Shown: in pieces, positions 1 to 8,844 of the stretch
Layout: every line of letters begins with the position of its first letter
Position numbering within the stretch: position 1 is the first letter of the stretch
Source of the DNA: Microbacterium terregens
GTDB lineage: Bacteria; Actinomycetota; Actinomycetes; Actinomycetales; Microbacteriaceae
NCBI RefSeq assembly: GCF_039534975.1
Contig: NZ_BAAAWH010000001.1
Coordinates: 2,294,001 to 2,358,000 of the forward strand
Reading direction: 5' to 3'
Length of the DNA stretch: 64,000 bases
Notes under the pieces: generated by a model
The model's input: only the letters and a program-made list of their open reading frames with translations
Database searches by the model: none
What the model was told of the DNA's origin: nothing
Translations under genes and position numbers: made by a program

Positions 1-1
1 G

Positions 2-88
2 AACGGGACGATTCCGTCGGTCGAACTGGGGCCGCGGCGGATGATCCCCCGAGCCGCACTGCTGCGCGTGTTCGGAGTCGAAACCTGA
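2..88 (+). CDS. Excisionase-like HTH protein, C-terminal fragment
   Basis: Only the last 28 codons lie in the window, ending at a TGA at 86-88. The visible peptide includes GTIPSVELGPRRMIPRAAL, which matches the wing and last helix of small excisionase/MerR-like helix-turn-helix proteins (pattern: Gly, Ile-Pro, basic turn, Ile-Pro-Arg-x-x-Leu). Such proteins set the direction of integrase reactions or act as small regulators in actinobacterial integrative elements. Its place at the far side of the mobile region from the integrase fits that role. It is too short to tell an excisionase from another small DNA-binding protein. From 89 to 352 no gene is visible between it and the convergent relaxase gene. 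Confidence 0.5.
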   Translation, partial: NGTIPSVELGPRRMIPRAALLRVFGVET

Positions 89-352
89 TCACTGACGGTG
101 CGGCGCGCCAAGACCATCTGGACCTCGGGATGTCATCGTTTGGTTGACGCGCGAGCGGCCATCGGCAACACGTCCTCGGGACGTCGCGACAGGCAGCGCA
201 TCGAAAGTACTCCGGGCGGATCGGCTGAGCCAATAGTCACGTCGTACGCGGTCGCTCGCGGAGCCCGACGCATCCGCACTGGTTCTCAGCGCTCCCGGCC
301 TCATGAGGCCCCGCCGGGCCGCCCGACGGGATACTCCGCATCACCGCCTCGA

Positions 353-3103
353 TCAGAGCGACAGCCCGCCGCGCGAGGCCGATGAGTGCGGGGCGACCCA
401 AGGTCCGGTCGCCTGAAGCGCCCGCGAGCGTGCGGCTCGCCGCAGCTCGGCGTCCGCCGCGCGCATCGCGTCCTGGATCGTCAGCTCCGTCGTTCCGCGC
501 ATCATCGTCGCGCCGATGTTGCCGATCGCATCCTGGTCGGTACGCGCGATCGTGATGGCCACGTTCTGGTGCCGGCCACGGGTCAGTCCAACGTAGAGGC
601 CGGCCGCGTCGACGTCCGATCCCACCACGGCGGCATCCGTGGTCTCCCCTTGAATGCCGTGCACGGTCGACGCGTAGGCCAGTTGCAGATGGTCGAGCGC
701 GTAGTCGCGGCTGACGCGACGGATCTCACCGCTGTCACTGACCGAGGTGAGGTCAATGCTCTCGTCCCAGATGTTGCGCACCACCCATTGCGCACGGTTC
801 TCGACTCCGGTGCGCGGATCGTTGCGGCGGGTCTGCACTCTGTCGCCGACGAGGATGCGCTGCTCCCCCATTCCCAGCGCGAGAGTCGTGGGGTCCAGCT
901 CGCCGTCATCGACGCGTCGTTGCTGGACGGCGTCGTTGATCGCGTCCGCCTCATCATTGGTACCGGCGACCAGTGCAACTCGTTTGCCGCTTGCGTGCAA
1001 ATCGAAGTAGGCGGCGACCATTGCGTCGCGCGCTTCCTCTGTGCTGGCGACCCGTTGCACGTGCCCGTGTTCGAGCAGCTCGCCCGCGACGTCCAGGGCG
1101 TCGTCGAGGTCGCGGGGGTTGCGGAGGCGCAGCGTGAGCGCGGCGTACTCGGGATCGCTGAACCGGTGCACGGTGTCGAGTTCGACGGATGCTGTCGCGT
1201 AGCGGACCGCCGTTGCCATCGCCCCTGCGTGCCCGACCGGGAGAGCCTGGTGCGGGTCCCCTACCATCGCGACGCCGACGCCGTGCTCGAGAGTGAGATC
1301 GACAAGCGCGACCGCGGTCTGGAGGTCGACCATGCCGGCCTCGTCCACGACGATCCGATCGCCCCGCCGGAGGACGAACTTGGCCGGGCCGTCGTAAACG
1401 ATCCCCGTCGTCGGATCCGCCTCGCCGCGCGACAGACGCGTCCACACTTGCGCTCCGGCCGGGTCGGTGGCCCACCGGTACCCGTGGTCCGCCAGCAGCG
1501 CGTGCAGGCTCGACGCCGCGGCACCGACCTCGCGAGACGCGACCGAGGCGGCCTTCCGGGTCGGCGCTACCACCAGCATCCGTCGCCCTTGTCCTACCAG
1601 TCCCGCGTGTGCGACGCGCAACATGGTGGTCTTCCCTGCGCCGGCCGGGCCGGTGATCGCCACGAGCCCACCCGTCCCCGCGATCGCACCCGCCGCGGCG
1701 AGTTGCGAAGCATCCAGGGTCTCGATGTCCTCGATGGCTACTGCCGCTCGACGTAGCTCGCTCGGCAGGAGTGCGCGGCCGGGCGAGGCGAGAGCATCGA
1801 GGCGCCCTGCGAGGCGGACTTTCAAGCGCATCGTATCGGTCGCCATGAACCCCTTCACATGACCGGGAATGCTGGCATCTGCCACCAGATGCACGCACTT
1901 GCGATGCGCTCGATCGGTGATCTCATCGATCGTCGCGGTGAGCGCGTCGCGCGGCGCGATCACGCCGCTGCGCGAGAGAGCGCGCATGGCGCCGGCGCGC
2001 AGATCGAACGAGCCGAACCGACCCCCGGAACGGGTGGACCGCGTGTCCGCATCGACGACCGCGGCATCCGACAGCAGATCCAGGTCCAGAGCCTCCACAG
2101 GTGTCGCGACGTGGACGACCGGGGACCGATAGCCGGTGAGCCCAGGATCGATACTCTCGAGCTCGTCGCGGACGGCCTCTTCCCAGGACTGCTCGTCCAG
2201 GTGGGCCGGCTTGTTCGGGCGCGACATCGCCCATGCGCGACGGTCGATCTGCGTCACGACGCGGATGCTGGGGCTCGCACCATTGTGCTCGACCGTCCAC
2301 TCGGCAGCCAACCTCGCTCGGTTCCGCTCGATCTGCGCCGACCGTCGCGAGAAGGGCCGTACTGCTCCGGCGAGCTGCGCCACCTCCCCGTCGTCATCGA
2401 GAGTGAATCCATGGCGCGCGAGGGCGGCCATCCACTGCGGGTCGGTGCGAGCAGCGAGATCGCCTTCGGCATTGATCACCGTGTGCAGCTTCATTGCGAC
2501 GCGCGAGTCCACGTTCGACCACTTACCGTCCTCACCGAGGACCTTGACGTTCAACCACATGTGACGGTGAGCGTGCGGGTCCAGCGCCCGCGAGCGACGA
2601 TGCTGCAGCTCCACGACCTCGATCAGGGTGATGTCCTCACGGATCAGCCCACCGTGCCCCCGCCGCGCGTTAAGCTCCCGCTGCCACGTGAGCAGGATCT
2701 GATCCCGCAACCGATCCTGCAACGCCTCGAACTCGGCCGCGAGTTCGGGATGCAGCAACGCGGCAATGCTGTACGACTTCGGGTGATTGAGCGTGCCGTC
2801 CAGCACGAGGTCGGCGTCGGCGGTCAGCCGTAGCCGACCCCGCTCCTCACCACTGACCGGGTCATGGCCCGTGAGCCACACACGCAGGCCGCCAGGCGAT
2901 AGCTCGTCGGTGGAGATGCGGCCAAGGTCGACGATGAATCGCGCGACCGTCGAGCCAGATTCCAGACCGTACACTTCAAGCGCATCAGCACCGGACGAGT
3001 GCCGGAGGTGAGCGTCACATGTGCCCTCCAGGGCGTAAGCAATCGCGTGCCGCACCCCACGGGATTCGACACCCCTCTTCCACCGCTCAAGGCCACCTCG
3101 CAT
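353..3103 (-). CDS. MobF-type relaxase-helicase (TraA/TrwC-like)
   Basis: A 916-aa protein combining a DNA-nicking relaxase and a helicase. The N-terminal half carries the metal-binding three-histidine motif DPHAHRH (His177, 179, 181); a Tyr near residue 23 is a candidate nucleophile. The C-terminal half is a superfamily 1 helicase with Walker A GPAGAGKT (about 485-492), DEAG, GDPHQ, and the late motifs VHGIQGET and LTRGR. MobF relaxases nick the transfer origin and lead the strand into the recipient cell. The N-terminus is somewhat shorter than in TrwC/TraI, and the first ATG at 3103 is used; a start further upstream is not available in this frame. No coupling protein or mating-pore genes lie in the window, so the element may be mobilizable, or its transfer genes lie to the left. 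The gene carries two copies of GCGGCATCC, which suggests long residence in Microbacteriaceae. Confidence 0.85.
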   Translation of the reverse strand: MRGGLERWKRGVESRGVRHAIAYALEGTCDAHLRHSSGADALEVYGLESGSTVARFIVDLGRISTDELSPGGLRVWLTGHDPVSGEERGRLRLTADADLVLDGTLNHPKSYSIAALLHPELAAEFEALQDRLRDQILLTWQRELNARRGHGGLIREDITLIEVVELQHRRSRALDPHAHRHMWLNVKVLGEDGKWSNVDSRVAMKLHTVINAEGDLAARTDPQWMAALARHGFTLDDDGEVAQLAGAVRPFSRRSAQIERNRARLAAEWTVEHNGASPSIRVVTQIDRRAWAMSRPNKPAHLDEQSWEEAVRDELESIDPGLTGYRSPVVHVATPVEALDLDLLSDAAVVDADTRSTRSGGRFGSFDLRAGAMRALSRSGVIAPRDALTATIDEITDRAHRKCVHLVADASIPGHVKGFMATDTMRLKVRLAGRLDALASPGRALLPSELRRAAVAIEDIETLDASQLAAAGAIAGTGGLVAITGPAGAGKTTMLRVAHAGLVGQGRRMLVVAPTRKAASVASREVGAAASSLHALLADHGYRWATDPAGAQVWTRLSRGEADPTTGIVYDGPAKFVLRRGDRIVVDEAGMVDLQTAVALVDLTLEHGVGVAMVGDPHQALPVGHAGAMATAVRYATASVELDTVHRFSDPEYAALTLRLRNPRDLDDALDVAGELLEHGHVQRVASTEEARDAMVAAYFDLHASGKRVALVAGTNDEADAINDAVQQRRVDDGELDPTTLALGMGEQRILVGDRVQTRRNDPRTGVENRAQWVVRNIWDESIDLTSVSDSGEIRRVSRDYALDHLQLAYASTVHGIQGETTDAAVVGSDVDAAGLYVGLTRGRHQNVAITIARTDQDAIGNIGATMMRGTTELTIQDAMRAADAELRRAARSRALQATGPWVAPHSSASRGGLSL

Positions 3104-3260
3104 GCAGCCAGAGTAGGACCGGATTTGCCATTTGGCCAGGACTTTTTACCCGTTGCTGGTACATGCATCGGAATGCGCCTCAAGGTCGCCGATCAGACAC
3201 CCACTTCGTTGGGTGCCTGCGTGCATTGCTTTCATCTCGTCGTTGGCAGGTGGGAGCTCG

Positions 3261-3297
3261 GACGACGGCGAAGGGTCTGAGTCGCGTCGCCGTCGTC
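3261..3297. repeat. 11-bp inverted repeat, candidate oriT hairpin
   Basis: GACGACGGCGA at 3261-3271 is the exact reverse complement of TCGCCGTCGTC at 3287-3297, with a 15-base loop. It lies about 160 bases upstream of the relaxase start. Origin-of-transfer function is inference. Confidence 0.4.
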
Positions 3298-3411
3298 GGC
3301 TAATGCGAGGACTCTCGGAGGTGCCCCTTGAGGTCTCCGGCTGCTCGCAAAACTGTCCGCCGGCCGCGCGTGGCGATCCGAAGTGCCGCCGCGGCACGAT
3401 GTCCGAATGGG

Positions 3412-3463
3412 TGTCGCATAACTAACGATGCGTACGCGAATCTGGCTGATGGGTTACGAGACA
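3412..3463. repeat. Inverted unit with resolvase-like half-sites
   Basis: TGTCGCATA (3412-3420) faces TACGAGACA (3455-3463). The second arm is identical to an arm of the repeats at 15.2 and 16.2 kb, and both resemble the Tn3-family resolvase half-site pattern TGTCYNNTA. It may be a scar of a recombination site. Confidence 0.35.
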
Positions 3464-3665
3464 TAGTTGTGAGAATCGACTAGAGCCTCGACCCGGCTAC
3501 GTAGCGGCTCGACAACCGAACAGACGTGAGACGCCTCGTATCTCTAGGGTTTCGAGACGTCTACGATGTCGCAGATAAGGCGACCGCGCGGTCAGGTTCA
3601 GCGGGCGGACTATCGGGTGTGGAGTTTGGTGCTTTGTGTCGGCGTTCTGTGATCGCTCGCTGTCG

Positions 3666-4478
3666 CTAGTCTCCGATGACGAGGATGCTCGCGGCTGCTT
3701 CGATGACGTCGTCTGTGATGGTTTCGAGCTGGTTGATTCTTAGCACTCGGGCGATCTGGGGGAAGAGTCGTTCGAGGAGCCGGAAGTTGCCGCGGGTGAT
3801 GCGTTCGATCGCGGCGATGGCTTGCGCGTCGGTGAAGTCGTCGGGGTCGAGGATGCGGCCGAGGCGTTTCCAGTGCCGGTCCAGGACGAACAGCAGTTCT
3901 TCCCGGCCGAGTGCCCGGTAGCGGTGCGAGAATCCGAGTCGGCTGTAGAGCTGTGGGTAGTGCCGGAATCGCTGGTCGATGCCCGGCATGCCGATCAGGA
4001 TGATCGCGAGTTGGTGGCGGTCGTGCTGATCGCGGAGGAGTTCGAGAGCAGTGGGGGTGAGGCGTTCGGCTTCGTCGATGATCAGCAGCTCGATCCACCT
4101 GGTCATGTCGACGGCGCGGGAACCGGTGACCTTGCCGATGTTGCGCTGGTGTTCGTCGACGCATATCCCGAGCCTCATCCGAAGGTGCTCGATCTCCCGC
4201 ATGAGGTCTTTGTGTCTGGGAAGCACTTCAGGGGTGTAGAACACCGTGCGGGACCGGTTCGCGGCCGCGTAGTGGGTGGCGTCGTCTTCGGTGCGCGGAC
4301 CCCACTCGGCGATGAAGGGGCCGAGGGTGTCCCAGTGGGCGTATCTGCGTGCCGACTGGGTCTTGCCGACCCCGGCGTCGCCATGGCAGATGCCGATCGT
4401 CTGTTCTTTGCGCACCGCGGTAGCGAACTCAGCGAACCGGCGGTGTTCCTTGGTGACGATGAAGTCCTTGGTCATCAC
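3666..4478 (-). CDS. TniB-like AAA ATPase (transposition helper)
   Basis: A 270-aa AAA ATPase with Walker A GDAGVGKT (33-40) and Walker B LLIIDEAE (131-138). In Mu, Tn7 and Tn552/Tn5053 elements such proteins bind target DNA with ATP and activate the DDE transposase. The start is a GTG at 4478 directly followed by ATG; the GTG overlaps the transposase stop codon, so the two genes are probably translationally coupled. The length agrees with the Tn552 ATP-binding protein. The gene appears intact. Confidence 0.85.
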   Translation of the reverse strand: MMTKDFIVTKEHRRFAEFATAVRKEQTIGICHGDAGVGKTQSARRYAHWDTLGPFIAEWGPRTEDDATHYAAANRSRTVFYTPEVLPRHKDLMREIEHLRMRLGICVDEHQRNIGKVTGSRAVDMTRWIELLIIDEAERLTPTALELLRDQHDRHQLAIILIGMPGIDQRFRHYPQLYSRLGFSHRYRALGREELLFVLDRHWKRLGRILDPDDFTDAQAIAAIERITRGNFRLLERLFPQIARVLRINQLETITDDVIEAAASILVIGD

Positions 4479-5860
4479 TCATCCTCTTCGTAGGTCCGCA
4501 GCCGCGGGCGGCGCCGCGGCGGCGCCACGTCGCGGGGCTCCGCGCGGGCGGCGACGGTCGGGACGCGGTCGTTGATGGCGCGGCGCAGCTCTCGGCGACG
4601 CGCGCGGCGGGCGGCTTCGATGTCGCGGAGGCTGAGCCGGAGGTTGGGGTGTGCTTCGTCGACGGCGACGCAGATGAAGGTGTCATGGTCGTAGACCCGG
4701 ATCTCGGAGACGTCGCGCGGGTCATAGCGGATTGTGATGGTGTGTCCGACGAATGGGGCAAGGGTGGGTGCGAGGTATCGCTGGCCTTGGAAGTGGATGC
4801 CGTCGCGCTGAACGGTGCGGTGCTTGGGGACGGTGAGCAGGAGCCCGTCGAGCTGTTCGAGGCTGTCGGGCATCCGGAGAAGCCAGCCGTCGGCGACCCA
4901 TGCGTCCCGCGGGGAGGTACCGATCTCGCTGTGCGGCCGATCGTTGTATGTGCCGATGAAGTCGCCGATTTTGCGGTCAAGCGCGGGAAGATCGAGCACG
5001 GGCTGTGGCTTCCGGCTGCCCGGGCCGATGTGACCGGGGAGGGTGGCGAGCAGTTCGGTATTGATGGTGCCGAAGAACCGCTCGACCTTCCCGCGCCCTT
5101 GGGGCCGGCCGATGGTTGAGTGGATGATGCGGATGTGCAGTTCGACGGCGGTCCGCTCGAGGTGGTGGCTGGTGAAGTCGGAGCCGTGGTCGATGTACAG
5201 GATGTCGGGGATGCCGCACATTGCCCACGCCGGATCGGTCTTGCGCCAGATCGCCTGCCGCAGTGCGAGCGCCGTGTTCAGTGCGGACGGCGCGCCAGAA
5301 AATACGGTGTAGCCGCAGATGGCGCGGGCGTGGTCGTCGATCACGGTGGTCAGCCAGGGCCGGTCCGGTTTTCCGTCGCCGCCGACAATGAGGATGTCGA
5401 GTTCGGTGTGGTCGGCCTGCCAGATCTGGTTGGGGCGGTCGGCGCGTCGCCGGAACACGAGTTCGTGCCGATCCCGATACGAAGCCGGCCCTTCCAACGC
5501 GAGCGTGACGAGGGCCGGGTCCAGTGCCTGCACGATCTCCCGGACGGTCGAATAGCTTGGCGGTGCCGCGCCCCGCTGTTTCGTCTCCGCCCGGGTGAGC
5601 CGGTGCAGCGTTGCGAGGCTCGGGCGAGGCTTCGTCAACGCGAGTCGCTCGACGAATGCCACGGTCTCAGGCTCGGTGCGTCGTGTTCCGCTGTCGGCCC
5701 GCGGGTGCGGGTCAAGCGCCTTGATTCCACCGTCCCGGTAGAGCCGGTGCCAACGCTGCAGCGTGCGCGCGGCGATCCCGGTTTCGCGGGCGAGGGCCGC
5801 GAGCGGGACCTGATCCTCGACGTGCAATCGAAGGACCTGCCACCGCTGATCGCCGTCCAT
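4475..5860 (-). CDS. TniA-like DDE transposase
   Basis: A 461-aa transposase of the Mu/Tn552/TniA group. An N-terminal helix-turn-helix (residues about 15-45, LAALARETGIAARTLQRWH) is followed by a retroviral integrase-type core: QADHTELD (Asp150), LYIDHGSDF (Asp224) and GRGKVERFFG (Glu260). A C-terminal beta-barrel region (about 320-400) fits the Mu transposase C domain. It catalyses strand transfer of the element ends. The ATG at 5860 lies 7 bases after the resolvase stop codon and is preferred to longer in-frame starts that would run into the resolvase gene. It overlaps the ATPase gene by 4 bases. Confidence 0.88.
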   Translation of the reverse strand: MDGDQRWQVLRLHVEDQVPLAALARETGIAARTLQRWHRLYRDGGIKALDPHPRADSGTRRTEPETVAFVERLALTKPRPSLATLHRLTRAETKQRGAAPPSYSTVREIVQALDPALVTLALEGPASYRDRHELVFRRRADRPNQIWQADHTELDILIVGGDGKPDRPWLTTVIDDHARAICGYTVFSGAPSALNTALALRQAIWRKTDPAWAMCGIPDILYIDHGSDFTSHHLERTAVELHIRIIHSTIGRPQGRGKVERFFGTINTELLATLPGHIGPGSRKPQPVLDLPALDRKIGDFIGTYNDRPHSEIGTSPRDAWVADGWLLRMPDSLEQLDGLLLTVPKHRTVQRDGIHFQGQRYLAPTLAPFVGHTITIRYDPRDVSEIRVYDHDTFICVAVDEAHPNLRLSLRDIEAARRARRRELRRAINDRVPTVAARAEPRDVAPPRRRPRLRTYEEDE

Positions 5861-5867
5861 GACGCAG

Positions 5868-6464
5868 CTACATCGTGGGGCTCTCGCCGGTCGCGTGCGC
5901 CTGCTGATGGCGGTACAGCGTTGCGCGACTCCAGCCCACGAGGCGTGCCGCGGCTTCGGCGGTCCGACCCTTCGCGCGGGCGTCCGCCGCGATCGCAAGC
6001 TTCTCGGCGATCACGGCCGGATCAGACAACGGACGGCCGAAACGGGTCCCGTTCTGTCTCGCCGCGGCGATGCCGGCGTTGACTCGCTCCACGATCAGCT
6101 CGCGCTCGTACTCGGCCAGGGTGGCGAGCATATTCAGCATCAACCGCCCGGTGGATGTCGCCGGGTCAATGCCATCCGAGATGGAGCGGACATGCACGCC
6201 ACGTTCGCGCAGCAGGTTCACGGTATGGAGAACGTCGATCAGTGATCGACCCAATCGATCCACGCGCCACACCACAACGGTGTCACCGGGCTCCGCGTAC
6301 TCGAGGAGCTTCCTCATGCCTGGGCGTTCGACCGCAGTCTTACTCCCGGACGTGACGTCGGCGAACACGTCGCGCGTCTGGACGCCTGCCGCGACGAGAG
6401 CGTCGAGTTGCAGCTGCGCATCCTGACTCGAGGTGCTCACCCGTGTGTACCCAAGATGCCTCAC
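5868..6464 (-). CDS. Serine resolvase/invertase
   Basis: A 198-aa small serine recombinase. The N-terminus reads GYTRVSTSSQD with the catalytic Ser at position 10; the family arginine-rich motifs (WRVDRLGRSL around 65-75, and AEYERELIVERV around 115-127) are present. The C-terminal helix-turn-helix is seen in GRTAEAAARLVGWSRATLYR. It should resolve cointegrates made by the neighbouring transposase at a site upstream of its own gene. Inverted sequences beginning TGTCTC lie at 6535-6540 and 6595-6624, within 160 bases upstream, and are candidate binding sites. The gene is intact. Confidence 0.9.
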   Translation of the reverse strand: MRHLGYTRVSTSSQDAQLQLDALVAAGVQTRDVFADVTSGSKTAVERPGMRKLLEYAEPGDTVVVWRVDRLGRSLIDVLHTVNLLRERGVHVRSISDGIDPATSTGRLMLNMLATLAEYERELIVERVNAGIAAARQNGTRFGRPLSDPAVIAEKLAIAADARAKGRTAEAAARLVGWSRATLYRHQQAHATGESPTM

Positions 6465-6594
6465 ATCCGACAGTCTGACTCAAAAAGCCTCTGCCAACAC
6501 CCCACCGAGACGATTTACGGTAAGACAAGTTCTTGAGACACTTTGCACTCTGGCGCCCGGGTGACATCGACCCTTCCCTCGGGCATCGGTGTGC

Positions 6595-6624
6595 TGTCTC
6601 AGAAAGCTGTACTTATCCGAGACA
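6595..6624. repeat. Palindrome, candidate resolvase site or right transposon end
   Basis: TGTCTCAGAAAG at 6595-6606 and TTATCCGAGACA at 6613-6624 face each other around a 6-base centre. The layout resembles a resolvase crossover site. The right arm also matches the putative left transposon end at 3567, so it may instead be the terminal repeat. Confidence 0.45.
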
Positions 6625-6991
6625 TCGGACTCGATCCCATCCATGCGGAAACCTAGCGGCAAGAGCAGTCGTCGGCTTTTGCCGGAGCACGCCGCACGGG
6701 GCCATGGCGCAGACAGACCATGTCCGATCTCGGCCCCGCCCTTGGTCGACCCACGGTCACGAGAGATCCGCTCATGCGCGGCAACCAGCGGGACGCCACC
6801 GCTTTCACACAGGGCGATGTCTACTCCCCGGCTTGCTGATTGGCGTCCGGCGCCGCCACAGAGGTGGGTCTTGAATCGTGAGGCCCTGCAACCGGTTGGT
6901 TCCAGCGGCCGCGTTCGCACGAAGGCTCGGTCCGGATGGTAACGCCCACCGTTCCGCAGCGCTCCGCGCCAGGAGGCTACCCTTGCGAGGG
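6625..6991. other. Intergenic, no gene recognised
   Basis: This segment between the transposon and the small membrane protein gene shows no protein with recognisable features. Long open frames exist on both strands, but their translations are rich in Arg, Ser and Pro and look like shadows. Confidence 0.4.
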
Positions 6992-7357
6992 TCAGAGAAC
7001 TCCTGCGCCGATTCTGAGTGTCACGTAGGCCGCTACGGTGATCAGAGCAGAGACGGCGACGCCAACGCCGAGCACTGGCCAAGGGTTACGCCCCCACGCA
7101 AGTGGCCGAGCGAACGCAAGAGCGGTTGTGACCGCCCACGTGACGATGAGCACGGGTTGAATGCCGTTCACCGCTATATCAGTGACGGTAAAGTTGCATG
7201 GCCGGTCTGTTCCGCACCCTGCCACCATGAGCCCATTCAGCTGGACAAAGGTCCACGCTACGGCCGATCCGAGCAGGTGGAGAATGACGCCCGGCAGCGC
7301 TCCGAGTACGTACCCGAAGCGCTGCCATCGGCCGTTCACGGGTTCTGCCACGAGCAT
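6992..7357 (-). CDS. Small membrane protein, 121 aa
   Basis: No family recognised. The protein shows three hydrophobic segments (about residues 13-35, 63-85 and 93-115), so it is probably an inner-membrane protein. Its ATG at 7357 follows the stop codon of the cutinase-like gene with no gap (TAG then ATG), so the two are almost certainly co-transcribed and translationally coupled. It may assist or protect against the secreted hydrolase, but that is only inferred from position. Confidence 0.6.
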   Translation of the reverse strand: MLVAEPVNGRWQRFGYVLGALPGVILHLLGSAVAWTFVQLNGLMVAGCGTDRPCNFTVTDIAVNGIQPVLIVTWAVTTALAFARPLAWGRNPWPVLGVGVAVSALITVAAYVTLRIGAGVL

Positions 7358-8296
7358 CTACTGCAACTCATCCTCGAGAAGCTGTGTCATCTCTTCGATT
7401 TCTACGGCGTACTCGTCCGCATTGCTGGGCGTGATGAACGCGAGGTTGGGCAGTTCACCTGAGCCTGGGGCAGGAAGCGAGTACTCGGGTGCTTCCCCGT
7501 CATCTTCCGCACCACGACTCCAGATAATCAGCCTTTCCCCCAAGCTGTATCCTCCGAGGGTGGCTGCGCCACCCGTGTATGAGTTGTGAGCGGCGCCATC
7601 GAGAGCTTTGCCCGCTTGGCAGTATCCGTCCTGGGCGTAGCAGTTGTCTTCGATGAACTCTGTTCCGAACATCGAATTGATACTCGCGGTTGCCGCCTCG
7701 TTCGAGGCCGCTGATGAGAGAGCCGAGATGATCCCCTGGCCTGAGTATGTGCCCGAACTCCAAGATCTCCCAGGGGCGTAGAAGAGAGGGTTCCCGTACA
7801 GCTGAACGCTGCGAACCATGCTGCGAGCCTTCGCAGTGAGGTAGTCGTCGGCGTTCACCAACAAGTTGACAATTACGGCCGCGCCGAGAGAATGGTCCGT
7901 AAGAAGAATGGCCGGACCGTATGTGCAGTTGTTCGCATACCAGTTGATCTCGTTCGCGAGATTCTGAGCGCCGTTCCACACGTGAGAGGGAGTCACGCCG
8001 CCGGCGTCGTAGTTCAGGCTGATTTCGTAGGTGGGCCAGCTGAACTCTTCGTTGTACTTGTTTACTACCGCTTGGGGGACATCTCCGTACCCGCCCGCCG
8101 TCCAGCCGTATCCCCCGGCTGACGTACCGGTTCCACCCGGGGCTGTGAAGCCGCGAACGCCGATGAGTACGGCGAAATCACAGGGACCCCCATTCGCCGC
8201 GCTGGCGGGCGGCGCCGCAACCAAGGCCGACGCCACAACAGTAAGGGCTGCCAGAGTGCTGGCAGCTGCTCGGCGGATTCTTCTTTGAATCTTCAT
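7358..8296 (-). CDS. Secreted cutinase-like serine hydrolase
   Basis: A 312-aa protein with a Sec signal peptide (positive start KIQRRIRR, hydrophobic core, Ala-x-Ala at 31-33). The mature part resembles the cutinase/acetylxylan esterase family. Candidate nucleophile Ser136 sits in TDHSLGAA, and the typical cutinase Asp-His end is seen in NCYAQDGYC (Asp223) and GAAHNSY (His237). Four cysteines (39, 124, 219, 226) could form the two family disulfides. Such enzymes hydrolyse esters outside the cell. The nucleophile elbow has Asp-His-Ser-Leu-Gly rather than the common Gly-Tyr-Ser-Gln-Gly, so substrate range may differ. It is followed without gap by a small membrane protein gene. Confidence 0.7.
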   Translation of the reverse strand: MKIQRRIRRAAASTLAALTVVASALVAAPPASAANGGPCDFAVLIGVRGFTAPGGTGTSAGGYGWTAGGYGDVPQAVVNKYNEEFSWPTYEISLNYDAGGVTPSHVWNGAQNLANEINWYANNCTYGPAILLTDHSLGAAVIVNLLVNADDYLTAKARSMVRSVQLYGNPLFYAPGRSWSSGTYSGQGIISALSSAASNEAATASINSMFGTEFIEDNCYAQDGYCQAGKALDGAAHNSYTGGAATLGGYSLGERLIIWSRGAEDDGEAPEYSLPAPGSGELPNLAFITPSNADEYAVEIEEMTQLLEDELQ

Positions 8297-8844
8297 CTAT
8301 ACACTTTCAAATCTCACGGGGGGTTGAGATGCGCTACGCAAGCTCGGGCCGCTGCTCGGGCCGCTGCGCATTTGAATGATCTAGCAAGTTGATACTGAAC
8401 TGTCACCGTCTTTCCTACGACTCTTGCAGGGCTTTACTACTCTCAAGGCTTGGGGTCCCGCGCGCGAACGGCAACCTCGGCTAGGCAGTTTTGTGAAGTT
8501 CAACAACCCACCCGCACACGGGACGAACCAGCATGAGGAGAAATGACTAGATCTCTGGAAATCTGGCAGCGATCGCCTATGATCGGCGCTGATTCGCAGT
8601 TCTGTTGGCACTGATCGCACCAAGTGGTCCCTCGGCTTTCTGTCGCTGAGGGGCTGCGGTTTTGGGAGCACGGGACGTGTTTAGGTTGCCCTGGAGGGTG
8701 CGGCTGACGCTGACAGAGCGAGCACGGTGATTACGACGATGACGGGAAACTAGCGACGTGGAGCTATCACAGAACGCCGCCAAGAATCGCCGATCTCCAC
8801 AACTATCGGGGCATCAGAGCGATGAAGACCCTGCGGCGCTTCGA
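8297..8844. other. Intergenic, upstream region of hydrolase gene
   Basis: No gene is supported here. A perfect 12-bp tandem duplication, CTCGGGCCGCTG twice, lies at 8343-8366 close to the start of the hydrolase gene. The promoter of the hydrolase operon must be within this stretch, but I cannot place -35 and -10 boxes with confidence. Confidence 0.4.

Larger units (their letters stand above)
3104..3566. other. Intergenic region upstream of relaxase; candidate oriT
   Basis: No convincing gene is present. The segment holds a short hairpin with arms CACCCA/TGGGTG near 3195-3213, an 11-bp inverted repeat (see 3261-3297) and a resolvase-like inverted unit (3412-3463). Inverted repeats just upstream of a relaxase gene are the usual place for a transfer origin, but the nick site cannot be identified by eye. 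Several short repeats of the type YGAGAC lie between 3455 and 3566. Confidence 0.4.
3567..6624 (-). mobile_element. Tn552-like transposon (resolvase, DDE transposase, AAA ATPase)
   Basis: Three minus-strand genes in the order resolvase, transposase, ATP-binding protein form a unit of about 3 kb. Gene sizes (198, 461, 270 aa) match Tn552, whose transposase and ATPase are 480 and 271 aa. No TniQ gene is present, unlike Tn5053. Proposed ends are an imperfect inverted repeat: TGTCGCAGATAAGG at 3567 reading right, and TGTCTCGGATAAGT from 6624 reading left. The right arm also forms half of a palindrome (6595-6624) that could be the resolvase site, so the ends are uncertain. Flanking bases do not show a clean target duplication. 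Confidence 0.6.

Noticed and set aside
386-1756. Long open frame on the plus strand (456 codons) opposite the relaxase gene
   Set aside because: The minus-strand product has complete relaxase and helicase motifs; the plus frame is Arg/Val/Gly-rich with no domain pattern.
6480-7082. 200-codon minus frame between the transposon and the small membrane gene
   Set aside because: Overlaps the real membrane gene in another frame and shows no domain or start signal.
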